The notes: generated from the sequence alone by a model not told the origin. Positions 34,801-41,758 are shown, numbered from the stretch's first letter. The stretch: DNA of 41,981 nt from Akkermansia muciniphila (GCA_945865375.1 CAMBEJ010000029.1:1-41981); one strand, 5' to 3'. Numbers and translations are program-made.

Positions 34801-35129
34801 CGCCGTCAGCGCGTCGAACTGCTGCACGGGGCGATGCCCATGCACAGCGGAATTGCCGAGCCGATTGACGAGAGCACCGTTTTGGCGAAGACCGCCGCGC
34901 CCACAGTGGTTTTAAAGGTCGGCTCGTGGATGAGCGCGCTCAGGTTGTCCTGATACGGCAGCTTGAGCGCCGCATCGTGCTTGTAGAGCCAATGCACCAT
35001 CACCTCCAACCCGCGCCGGGCGTGGAAGCACGCTGTCCGTGCGTCGGGATAGGCCAGCGCCTCCGCCTTGCTCGCCGCATCGTGCAGGTCAGGCCATTCG
35101 GTCTTGAGGAACGCGAATTGCGAACTCAT
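31860..35129 (-). pseudogene. hsdR: Type I restriction endonuclease subunit R, hsdR, with four lesions
   Basis: Read on the minus strand, the gene starts at ATG 35129 (MSSQFAFLKTEWPDLH, a DUF4145-like N terminus). It contains a nuclease motif FVDYVLWGDDGKPLALVEAK, Walker A ATGGGKT and DEAH box IIDEAH. The C-terminal helical region (EGIFNSTQVDELIALLFQ) ends at 31860. Four breaks are visible. They are a TC duplication near 34870-34873 that shifts frame before RLGNSAVHGHRP, a deletion near 34755 joining YARG to RDEKLSALL, a TAA at 33704-33706 where family members have Tyr in DTYGLFDLE, and a frameshift at about 32585. The first codon overlaps the toxin stop by 4 nt. DNA cleavage by this subunit is not expected. 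Confidence 0.85.
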
Positions 35130-36151
35130 GGCGTGTTGAGAGCCTGTTCCGCTTCGCGCAATGTGGCCAGCATTTCCTCAAACTTGGGAGGCGTTGACAA
35201 AAACATCGGCTCCATCGCGGCATAGTCGCGGCGCAACTCCGCCAGCCGGACATCGGGCGGTAGGATCCTCAAGGTGCCCGGCACCGCCGTCGCATAATTG
35301 GCCCACGCCGAACCGAAGTAGCGGCTCTTGTGCAACCGCACCCGCGCCAGCAAATCCAGCCGCGCCGCCGCCCGCTGACCTCCCGGATGCCGCCACAGTG
35401 AGGCAAAGTCCGCGTAGTGCCGGGCGAACCGGTCACGAAACGCCTGCCCCGCCGGACGATGATATTCTGCGTGCAGGATTGTCGCCTTCTCCCAAAACGT
35501 CCGCTCGATCTCCAGCGCCACCACCTCCATCTGGAAGTCCTCGAACGCCCCCGGCGCGAGTTGCGCGATCAGCGGCGCGATGGGATGCGTCCCCGTGGGC
35601 CGCTGGTCGGTGAGCGATCCGAACTCGATCTTCACCGCCCGCTCGATGTAGCCCGTGCCCGCAGGCAACAGGCTCGGATAGTGAAACCGCAGCACCGGCG
35701 AATGCGCCGCCACGTCATCCGTGTAGGTCAGCCAAGTCCTGCCCTCACCGCTCGTTCCCAGCACGCCACTGACTGCCGCTTCCAGTTCCGGCTGGAAACA
35801 CGTGCGCACCGAATCCGAGCAGTCCGCCATCATCTTCTCCATTCGCTTCCGGCGCTGGCTCGCACTCGGCGCATCATCCAGGTCAGCCTCGCTCCAGCCC
35901 AAAGAGGCCGGTGTCAGCCCCAGATCAATGTCTTCAGAGAAGCGATCAATCGCCCCAAAAACCTTCGAGAGCGACGTGCCGCCCTTGAACACACAATGAT
36001 CACCGAGGCTCGGCACGGCAAAGATATGCCCCAGCAGCCAACACACCCAGAAGTCCTTTTCCACGATGGCCGGAGGCAACTCCACCTCTTTTGACGCCAA
36101 CAAAAACGTCTCCCGCCGTTCGGCTTCAGGCAATGTCGCGAAGGCTTTCAT
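35126..36151 (-). CDS. AbiEii/AbiGii-type nucleotidyltransferase toxin
   Basis: The 341-aa protein has the nucleotidyltransferase signature of AbiEii toxins: VEKDFWVCWLL, then FKGGTSLSKVF (Gly57-Gly58) and RFSEDIDLGL with Asp74 and Asp76. AbiEii-family enzymes inhibit growth, probably by adding nucleotides to tRNA, and some give phage abortive infection. The frame is complete, with no sign of damage. The start overlaps the end of the upstream antitoxin gene by 4 nt and the stop overlaps the hsdR start by 4 nt. All three genes were therefore read as one operon. Confidence 0.9.
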   Translation of the reverse strand: MKAFATLPEAERRETFLLASKEVELPPAIVEKDFWVCWLLGHIFAVPSLGDHCVFKGGTSLSKVFGAIDRFSEDIDLGLTPASLGWSEADLDDAPSASQRRKRMEKMMADCSDSVRTCFQPELEAAVSGVLGTSGEGRTWLTYTDDVAAHSPVLRFHYPSLLPAGTGYIERAVKIEFGSLTDQRPTGTHPIAPLIAQLAPGAFEDFQMEVVALEIERTFWEKATILHAEYHRPAGQAFRDRFARHYADFASLWRHPGGQRAAARLDLLARVRLHKSRYFGSAWANYATAVPGTLRILPPDVRLAELRRDYAAMEPMFLSTPPKFEEMLATLREAEQALNTP

Positions 36152-36762
36152 GGTGCCGTCTTTCCCTCGCCAGCAATGTATCTGAGATGCGGGTGCATCC
36201 AGGCCGGAGCGTAGCGCAGATCACGCAGCAGTTGCTTGCGATGTTCCGGCTTCAACTCCTTGCGTAAATGAGCCACCCGCTGCGTGGTGATGTTCGCCTT
36301 GCCAATCGCGCGCAGGCCGGAGAACACGAAGCGGGCCACCTCGCTCGCCACGGCAATCTCCCGCAGCGATCGCTTCTTCAACTTGATGGGCCGGCGGCCA
36401 CCCATGTCAATCTCCCGCGATGGACCATCCGTCTCATAGATCATCTGTGCAGGCACCTGCTCGGTCAGCCGCAGTTCATTCGCCGCCGTCGCTTCATGGG
36501 GCTGCACGCGCATCCCCGTGCGCCGCGCCATCGCCGCCACGAGATCCTCGCCCGAGGGCTTCAGCACGCCCCATGTTTTGTGGGTGCGGGGCCGGTCATA
36601 GTAGCCATGCTTCACCCGGCGGATTTCACCCGCGTCCTGCATCCGCTTCAGCACCATGCCCACCGCATCCGTCGGCCCCAGATCGAGAAAGTCGAACCGG
36701 CTGAACACCCGTTCCAACGGCCAGCGCTGGAGTCGGCGGGCTATTTTCCCACTCAAATTCAT
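36148..36762 (-). CDS. DUF6088/AbiEi-like antitoxin
   Basis: The 204-aa protein matches DUF6088-type proteins that accompany AbiEii toxins. It has an N-terminal winged-helix part (VFSRFDFLDLGPTDAVGMVL, then MQDAGEIRRVKHGYYDR), a central TGMRVQPHEATAANEL segment, and a basic C-terminal half. Such antitoxins repress their own promoter and neutralise the toxin in a type IV-like manner. Its stop overlaps the toxin start by 4 nt. An inverted repeat upstream at 36784-36811 is a likely operator. Apparently intact. Confidence 0.85.
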   Translation of the reverse strand: MNLSGKIARRLQRWPLERVFSRFDFLDLGPTDAVGMVLKRMQDAGEIRRVKHGYYDRPRTHKTWGVLKPSGEDLVAAMARRTGMRVQPHEATAANELRLTEQVPAQMIYETDGPSREIDMGGRRPIKLKKRSLREIAVASEVARFVFSGLRAIGKANITTQRVAHLRKELKPEHRKQLLRDLRYAPAWMHPHLRYIAGEGKTAP

Positions 36763-36783
36763 GCGCGCAATCTCTCTTGTTTT

Positions 36784-36811
36784 GTTATAAATGCAAGCGG
36801 TTATTTATAAC
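36784..36811. promoter_or_regulatory. Inverted repeat, candidate antitoxin operator
   Basis: GTTATAAAT (36784-36792) and ATTTATAAC (36803-36811) form a perfect 9-bp dyad with a 10-nt spacer. It lies 22-49 nt upstream of the DUF6088 start, in an AT-rich patch unlike the GC-rich surroundings. AbiEi-type antitoxins are known to bind inverted repeats at their promoters. Confidence 0.55.
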
Positions 36812-36877
36812 ACAAAGAAGCCACAATCCACAGACGTCGTTAAGAAAACACGGTCGTTCTGTTAAAAGTCCATGCGC

Positions 36878-37390
36878 TCATAATTCCCCTCGAAAGGCGC
36901 GGTGCTGGAGGGTGGCGAAGAGCGCGTCTAGCCCCGCCAGCGACGCGCGCTGCGCCGTCTTCAGCGCCTCCACCGCCGTCACTCGCCGGGCGAATTCGCG
37001 CTGCAATGGGATGGGGGGAACTGGAACTTCCAAGCCGCGCAGCCGCCCCATGCTGATGCGGGCGCGCGTTTGCCCGTGAATTAAATCTTGGGCCATCCGT
37101 TCGGTGGCCGGTTGATTGAGCAACGCACAAATGAACATCGCGTTCGCCACGCTCTCATCGGGACGAAGTAGAACACAGTCCGCCTTGTTCAGCGCGATCG
37201 TGAGCCATTCCGGCTGGATGCAGGCACGAAGGTTTGGGTCGCCCATTGTGCCGATGAGCACATCGCCCGGTCGGCATTCGTGCTTCTTCAATTTCGCAAA
37301 GTGGTGCTCCGAGATGTAAGCCGCATCGTCGTCCACGAACTCACCGACGCCGATGTTCTGGAGGCGAATCACCCGCACGGATCGGTGTTA
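36878..37390 (-). pseudogene. hsdS: Type I restriction specificity subunit HsdS, 5'-truncated
   Basis: The remaining 166 codons encode the last target-recognition domain and C-terminal coiled coil of an HsdS. It has VRVIRLQNIGVGEF, KLKKHECRPGDVLIGTMG, ISMGRLRGLEVPVPPIPLQ, and the helix EFARRVTAVEALKTAQRASL. A stop lies just upstream near 37390, and the first recognition domain and hsdM are missing. The stop codon is embedded in TTATGAGC, and an ATG there opens a 13-codon frame. A downstream gene was probably once translationally coupled here and has been replaced by the toxin-antitoxin cassette. It cannot specify a normal bipartite target. Confidence 0.8.
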
Positions 37391-37859
37391 CTCGCTGCTG
37401 AAGCGATATACCACCAACGTTCAGCATGACGGACGGCCTGCCGTGGACCGCCGTTGACGTTTTGTCCGCCACCACCACAAGCACGGCGAGTGCCGCGAAC
37501 CAGCGCCGAGGGCGTCAACGTCCTGCATGACGGACTTCCACAGAGGCCGGCAATGAAGAGCCAGGAAAGGGCAAGGCCACGTTCCAACTGACGAACCACG
37601 TCTTCACCCCGGCACCGTTCGGCACTGGTTTGGGGGCGAAGCCGACCAGACACAATCCCGCACAGATTCGCACAGTTTTCGACTCCCGCACAGTTCCCGC
37701 ACAACCTCAGGCTCCCGCACAGTCCCGCACACGTTTTCTTTCCTATGCTTGCACGTAAATGCACGATAACCCTTTCAAACATTGGTTGTTATGTGTATGT
37801 TTACATGCAGGTAACCGCACATAAAGGCAACTATGAGCAATGAGAGTAATGTTGAATTA
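37391..37859 (-). other. Right-end region of the island without a gene
   Basis: About 470 nt lie between the truncated hsdS and attR. No credible protein is seen; a Cys-rich minus-strand frame is produced by the CCCGCACAGT repeats. Close to attR there is an AT-richer stretch (37741-37858), including TGCACGTAAATGCACG and the near-palindrome ATGTTTACAT. Together with the repeat cluster it looks like the P arm of an attachment site. Confidence 0.6.
37657..37732 (+). promoter_or_regulatory. Cluster of CCCGCACAGT repeats, candidate right-arm integrase sites
   Basis: Six copies, some degenerate, lie at 37657, 37668, 37685, 37696, 37714 and 37724 (CCCGCACAG, TCGCACAGT, CCCGCACAGT, CCCGCACAA, CCCGCACAGT and CCCGCACAC). 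They are all in the same orientation and spaced 10-18 nt apart. The last ends 128 nt before the right attachment core. One identical site lies 69 nt inside the left core. Confidence 0.65.
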
Positions 37860-37910
37860 CTTGTTTCGGGTACAAGAGGTCGTGAGTTCAAATCTCACCG
37901 CCCCGACCAT
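37860..37910 (+). repeat. attR: 51-bp copy of the tRNA-Pro 3' half
   Basis: It is an exact copy of 30267-30317 but lacks the 5' half of the tRNA, so it is not a functional tRNA gene. It marks the right border of the island. Confidence 0.95.
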
Positions 37911-38203
37911 CTTTTATTGGCATTTTCGCAGATCGGCTTGATTTCCTAACAGTTTCCAAACTCAAAGCAAGGCAGGTAGCCGAGCTTCATCCAATTGCCG
38001 ATGCACCGCGTCGTGCATTGCGCGTAGGCGGCCACTTCTGTGTTCGTAAAATATTTGGCTCATAAAGGCGATTTTTTCGGTCGCACAACACAACGTTCTT
38101 GCCAAAATGTTTTGTTTGCAACATGGGCCGAAATGCCGATTATTACCTTCATGCTACTGGAAACAGTAGCAGGAACTCCTGCACCTATGGCGCAGTGAAG
38201 CCG

Positions 38204-38234
38204 AACCCCGCGCACTTCGCGGGGTTTTCCTTTT
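38204..38234 (+). terminator. Rho-independent terminator-like hairpin
   Basis: A 9-bp stem AACCCCGCG/CGCGGGGTT with loop CACTT is followed by TTCCTTTT, in the plus orientation. No plus-strand gene of recognisable family precedes it in 37911-38203. It may end a short RNA or be left from a lost gene. It also borders the 3' end of the minus-strand gene at 38233. Confidence 0.7.
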
Positions 38235-38734
38235 AGGGCGGCCCCAAGAGCGTTGTTCCGTGCTTCTGCTGCATCTCGCGCAACCATCGCCCGGTCGGCG
38301 GAAACGCCGTCGTCAGGACGAGGCTTTTCTCCAGATACTTCAAGGAAATGAAATAGAGCAAGTCGGTCTGGGTCACGACATACAGGCGTTCGCGTTCCGC
38401 GCGCGCCTTCGGCCCGAACTCCCTCGGCTTCATCGAGTGGTTGTTGACGTAAATTTTTGTTTTCGCGGCGCGCATTTCCAAAACCGGCCGAATCCAGTTC
38501 ACCCGCCGCAGTCGTTCCGGATCCAATTCGCCCGTGCGCTGATGATGGTAGCTCACCCAGCCTTCCGTGAGGCCAAAAATCTTCTTGAATGCGCCTTCCG
38601 TGTTGGTCACTTCCAACGGTAATCCACCCAGCCATGTGAACACCGCCCGAGGTGTCTGGCGAATCGCGGATGAGGAGAGCAACTTCGGTGATTGCCTGCT
38701 CAATACGGTTCGAACATGGTTTCGGCTGTCGCAT
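38233..38734 (-). pseudogene. Unknown accessory gene, frameshifted
   Basis: The longest open piece is 156 codons ending at 38233, but its only in-frame start is a TTG without a ribosome site. In another frame an ATG at 38734 follows AAAAGGAG with 8-nt spacing. It encodes MRQPKPCSNRIEQAITEVAL and reads into the same gene. A single-nucleotide frameshift between about 38640 and 38690 joins the two. The body shows KKIFGLTEGWVSYHHQRTGE, LRRVNWIRPVLEMRAAKT and ERLYVVTQTDLLYFISLKYL. I do not recognise a family. It may be genuinely broken, a sequencing error or, less likely, a programmed shift. It lies downstream of a phage Dam fragment on the same strand. Confidence 0.55.
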
Positions 38735-38799
38735 ATAAATTACTCCTTTTGGATTTGCTCGATGGTCATCGCGATTGAAGTCGAGTGTTGGTTCATCAA

Positions 38800-39040
38800 T
38801 CATAGGAGCATCGTCAGTCGATCGCTCGAAGGGTGGCAACTGCGCCCTTGAGGACTGATCGTTTCCCTTGGCTTGCGAAAAATCACCAAAGCACTCGGGA
38901 ACGGAGCACTGGATTTGGCGCTTCCGAATTTCAGACGCCCTTTGAAATACGTGATTTTCCCGCGAATGGAGTAGGCATGCCACCATCGCGTGTCCGTGCG
39001 CGCGGGAACCAGGCAAACCACGGTTGCTCCCGCTTGAGCG
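38800..39040 (-). pseudogene. Phage-type DNA N6-adenine methyltransferase (Dam), C-terminal fragment
   Basis: Minus-strand reading gives GATVVCLVPARTDTRWWH and then ITYFKGRLKFGSAKSSAPFP followed by SALVIF. These are the last conserved blocks of phage DNA N-6-adenine methyltransferases (Dam, PF05869-type). The NPPY catalytic block and everything upstream are missing, and the match ends at about 39040. There a plus-strand integrase-like fragment begins. Only a remnant of a phage gene is present, so no methylation activity is expected. Confidence 0.6.
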
Positions 39041-39227
39041 GATTCAAAAACAATGCGCGGGCAAGCTTTTGCGCGTTCTTCAGTTCTGCCGAGAGCGCGG
39101 CTGGCTGCCCAAAGACCATGACGGGATTGCGTTGCTGCTCAAGTTCAAAGAGAAATCCAACGAAATTGAGATTTTCACGTCTGTTCCAGAGCCCGCAGGA
39201 TTTGTGAAAATGGCTACGGGTTGGTAA
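39041..39227 (+). pseudogene. Tyrosine integrase fragment (core-binding domain)
   Basis: The frame KLLRVLQFCRERGWLPKDHD continues to KFKEKSNEIEIFTSVPEP. This resembles the SAM-like core-binding domain of verrucomicrobial integrases, of the form L-R-x-x-x-x-F-C-x-x-R-x-W-L-x-x-N-P, just before the catalytic domain. Catalytic residues are absent. The fragment abuts the Dam fragment in the opposite orientation. The call is tentative because the match is short. Confidence 0.35.
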
Positions 39228-39317
39228 TGCCAAAGGCGTTTTGGAGTTGTTGGAAGTCTTTAAAAACCTGACCTCCGAATGGTTCCGTTGGGGCAACTTT
39301 TGGGCTATTGCCATGGA

Positions 39318-39345
39318 TAAATGGTAATGCCATAATTAAATGGTA
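39318..39345 (+). promoter_or_regulatory. Direct repeats before vapB, candidate operator
   Basis: TAAATGGTA occurs at 39318-39326 and 39337-39345, about two helical turns apart. The second copy overlaps the vapB start codon. ATGG/CCAT words also form small dyads here. VapB-type antitoxins usually bind such sites in their own promoter. Confidence 0.4.
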
Positions 39346-39647
39346 TGAAAGACATCCTCATTCCCATCGATCAGGCGGGACGGATCGTTCTGCCCAAGAA
39401 CGTGCGCCAGGAACTCGCCATCCAACCGGGCGACATGCTCAGACTTTCGGTCCAAGGCACGCAGGTGACTTTGGCATTGAGCGAGGTCAAGGCGGGCTTC
39501 CAACGCAAAGGCAAGGCTTTGGTCTTCACCACGGCTGGCGAGGAGACGTTTGGGCACGAAGCGGTAGACACCCTTTTGAATGAACTGCGCGGAGAACGTA
39601 TGCTCCTGTCCGCCAGTGAGCGACCCGCCCGGAAGCCAAAAGTATGA
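39345..39647 (+). CDS. vapB: AbrB/MazE-fold antitoxin (VapB-type)
   Basis: The 100-aa protein begins MKDILIPIDQAGRIVLPKNVRQELAIQPGD... in the SpoVT-AbrB swapped-hairpin fold. The hallmark is DQAGRIVLPKNVR, followed by L-x-I-x-x-G-D. The C-terminal half is flexible and would wrap around the toxin. Its stop codon overlaps the start of the PIN-domain gene by 4 nt, the standard arrangement of vapBC operons. Direct repeats across its start suggest autoregulation. Confidence 0.9.
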   Translation: MKDILIPIDQAGRIVLPKNVRQELAIQPGDMLRLSVQGTQVTLALSEVKAGFQRKGKALVFTTAGEETFGHEAVDTLLNELRGERMLLSASERPARKPKV

Positions 39648-40081
39648 AAACCTTCCTCGACACCAATGTGCTGGTGGCGGCCGTTAGTGGGAGACACACC
39701 CATCATGCCCAGGCTTACCCGTTGCTGGAACGAGTGCAGCAAGGCAAAGACGAGGGGTTTGTTTCGGCGCACAGTCTGGCCGAAATGTACGCGATTTTGA
39801 CCAAGCTGCCGATTCCCTTCCGCCACACACCGGAGCAAGCTCTCCTGAGCATCGAGGGAAACGTGCTGGAATTCTTCCACATAATCGGACTGACCGGGGC
39901 GGACTACAGCGGGATGTTGCGTGACTCCGCTTTGGCCGGGGTCCAGGGCGGGATGATTTACGACGCGCTGGTTCTCAAGAGCGCGAGCAAAGCGGGGGTG
40001 GAGCGGGTGTTCACGTTCAATCTCAAGCATTTTCAAGCGATTGCCTCCAAAGCTATGAAGCCGCTGCTCGAAAGCCCTTAG
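39644..40081 (+). CDS. vapC: PIN-domain ribonuclease toxin (VapC-type)
   Basis: The 145-aa protein is a typical PIN domain with acidic residues Asp6 (TFLDTNVLV), Glu47 (SLAEMYAIL) and Asp107 (MIYDALVL), and a final Asn126 (TFNLKHF). These coordinate Mg/Mn for RNA cleavage. VapC toxins cut tRNA or rRNA. The target here is unknown. It is translationally coupled to the antitoxin and appears complete. Confidence 0.9.
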   Translation: MKTFLDTNVLVAAVSGRHTHHAQAYPLLERVQQGKDEGFVSAHSLAEMYAILTKLPIPFRHTPEQALLSIEGNVLEFFHIIGLTGADYSGMLRDSALAGVQGGMIYDALVLKSASKAGVERVFTFNLKHFQAIASKAMKPLLESP

Positions 40082-40315
40082 CGTTCGAGGAGCCTTGCCA
40101 CTTCAATGCACAACCACTGAGGGCTTTCCGCACGTCGGGCGCGGTTGGCTCCGCGATTGCCATCGACTCCGGCAAAACTGAACCCCAGCACAGGGACATC
40201 TATCACCCTCGGCACACGAAAACTTGTTTGACTGAAGCCGCATATTTTGTGCAATAATAGTAGCGTGCCTGATTAAATCGGATAGATTAGAGTCATCCTT
40301 GTATAGTTTTCCGTT
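40082..40315 (+). other. Intergenic gap between vapC and the winged-helix gene
   Basis: The 234 nt become AT-rich after about 40220. I see no gene, no clear hairpin terminator and no convincing promoter. Confidence 0.5.
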
Positions 40316-41758
40316 TCAAACTACCGATGCTTCCGCAAGTTGCAGACCGATATACTGAGATAGTTCGTCGAGTGGTTTACCGCACCAATCTGCGATGGTC
40401 CTGGCGATGCGTCGGGCGTCTGCCTCGTCACGCAGTGGGTCCGGCGGATCGAGGAAGGCAGAGACTGGAATCTCGCAGCGGACGCCGGGCACACGGAGTT
40501 CGAAAGGCCGGTCCAATGTGGCGATGAGAAGCCACCTTTGCCGGTCCTCAATCTCGCCCCAGTCGGCGTTCGGCTTGAGCGCCTGCGTGCTCACCTTATT
40601 GGAAGAATGAATGGATTGCCATAAAGGTCGCCGGGAGGGAAGCCACCACCTTTGTCCCTTCCAAGACCACCATAGGACGCGTTCGCACCGTAAAATCCCA
40701 TCCGGGTGGTCGGCCATGTCGATGGCGATATCCCTAGTTGGATTAAGCGCGCCGTCGTGCCCGTCGCTGCCGGTGTTGATCGGCGTCTGCGTCTGAGCGC
40801 CGAGCCACAAGCTCTGGAACAACGCCAGCAGGAGCGCGATAGCTCGGTGTCGTTGGGACGAGGTCTTCAGCTTGGCAGGCTTCTTTGGCGGCAATTCACG
40901 GATAAAGGCCCACGAGACTTCGGCCACTTCGCCCGTGGATTCCGAAGGAGTTTTCCTGTCTTCTTTAGGGGGTGCAACGGTGGTGCAAGATTGGGGTGTG
41001 GGGCGTGCAATCTGCGGGCACTTCAAGGCACCTTCCCCGGCTTCGCCCGTCACCCCCTGTCCCGCCACGGGAGTCCATTCCAGGTTGATGCAAAACCACG
41101 CGCCGTCCCGGTTGAGTTTCCACTGCTTGGAACCGGTATCCTTCCCGATCCAACCCAATGACCGAAGTTCCAATTGGGCATAACGGACGGACCGTTCACT
41201 CAGCCCGAGCATTTCCACCAGCCAAGTGGCCTTCACGCTGCCAGACGAATTGATGGCCCCGCCAGAACGCGCGATGGATAAACCCCGGCAGACGTATCCC
41301 AGCATCACTTTCCCGAGAGCCGCCGTTGGTTGGCTGGCGAGAAAGCGCAGCACAGAGCGCGGGACCGGGACTGGTCGGTTGACGCTCCGTCCACCGGAGA
41401 GTTCTTGAATGAATTCCAGAGCCTTTGGCACTGGGCTGTTTCCAATCACAATTCTTGCCGTCGTGAACTCAGCCAGGCCACAGACCCGGAGTTGTCCCAG
41501 CGCATGGGCGATGGCCCGGGGCGTCAGCCCGGTCAGTTCACTCAGCTCCACTCGACTGAAGCGAACTGGAGTTGCCTTCCGCCGAGCACCTCGCTGAAAG
41601 CTTCGGCAGCGAGCGGCGGCCTCGCGGATGGCGACCATTTCCAAACCGGCAAACCACGTTCTCGCGGCGAGCCAGGTGATCTCCCCGGATTTCAGCGCGT
41701 GCAACAAATTGCCGAGCTGAGTGATGGTGATGGTTTTGTAGCCGCCTCTGATGGACAT
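40316..41758 (-). CDS. Winged-helix DNA-binding protein, possible replication initiator of a mobile element
   Basis: The 480-aa protein starts at ATG 41758, where AGGAGG lies about 8 nt upstream; the open frame extends to 41920 without support. Two helix-turn-helix-like segments are visible: ELSELTGLTPRAIAHALGQL (about residues 75-95) and LVEMLGLSERSVRYAQLELR (about 180-200). This tandem winged-helix layout recalls plasmid Rep and phage replication initiators. The linker is Pro/Ser-rich. The C-terminal part (ARRIARTIADWCGKPLDELS) is unrecognised. Repeated GGCCA motifs in the 160 nt upstream would suit an initiator or repressor. A transcriptional regulator is the alternative. Confidence 0.6.
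   Translation of the reverse strand: MSIRGGYKTITITQLGNLLHALKSGEITWLAARTWFAGLEMVAIREAAARCRSFQRGARRKATPVRFSRVELSELTGLTPRAIAHALGQLRVCGLAEFTTARIVIGNSPVPKALEFIQELSGGRSVNRPVPVPRSVLRFLASQPTAALGKVMLGYVCRGLSIARSGGAINSSGSVKATWLVEMLGLSERSVRYAQLELRSLGWIGKDTGSKQWKLNRDGAWFCINLEWTPVAGQGVTGEAGEGALKCPQIARPTPQSCTTVAPPKEDRKTPSESTGEVAEVSWAFIRELPPKKPAKLKTSSQRHRAIALLLALFQSLWLGAQTQTPINTGSDGHDGALNPTRDIAIDMADHPDGILRCERVLWWSWKGQRWWLPSRRPLWQSIHSSNKVSTQALKPNADWGEIEDRQRWLLIATLDRPFELRVPGVRCEIPVSAFLDPPDPLRDEADARRIARTIADWCGKPLDELSQYIGLQLAEASVV

Larger units (their letters stand above)
30318..37910 (+). mobile_element. tRNA-Pro genomic island (about 7.6 kb)
   Basis: The island is delimited by the 51-bp direct repeat (attL 30267-30317, attR 37860-37910). 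It carries a tyrosine integrase next to the intact tRNA, a decayed type I restriction operon with an embedded AbiE-type toxin-antitoxin pair, and CCCGCACAGT repeats near both ends. No conjugation, replication or packaging gene is visible inside it, so it would depend on a helper for transfer. Confidence 0.9.

Noticed and set aside
37657..37732. CCCGCACAGT repeats as a small CRISPR
   Set aside because: Repeats are about 10 nt and spacing is only 1-8 nt between them, and there is no cas gene in the window.
37369..37782. Cysteine-rich 137-codon minus-strand frame
   Set aside because: The Cys/Gly pattern is generated by the CCCGCACAGT DNA repeats and has no start site or family match.
37860..37910. 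Second tRNA-Pro gene
   Set aside because: Only the 3' half from the anticodon stem is present; the acceptor 5' strand and D arm are missing.
38060..39016. 318-codon minus-strand open frame
   Set aside because: Only a short part from 38734 looks coding and it is better explained as the N terminus of the frameshifted gene at 38233-38734; the rest is out of frame with the recognisable Dam fragment.
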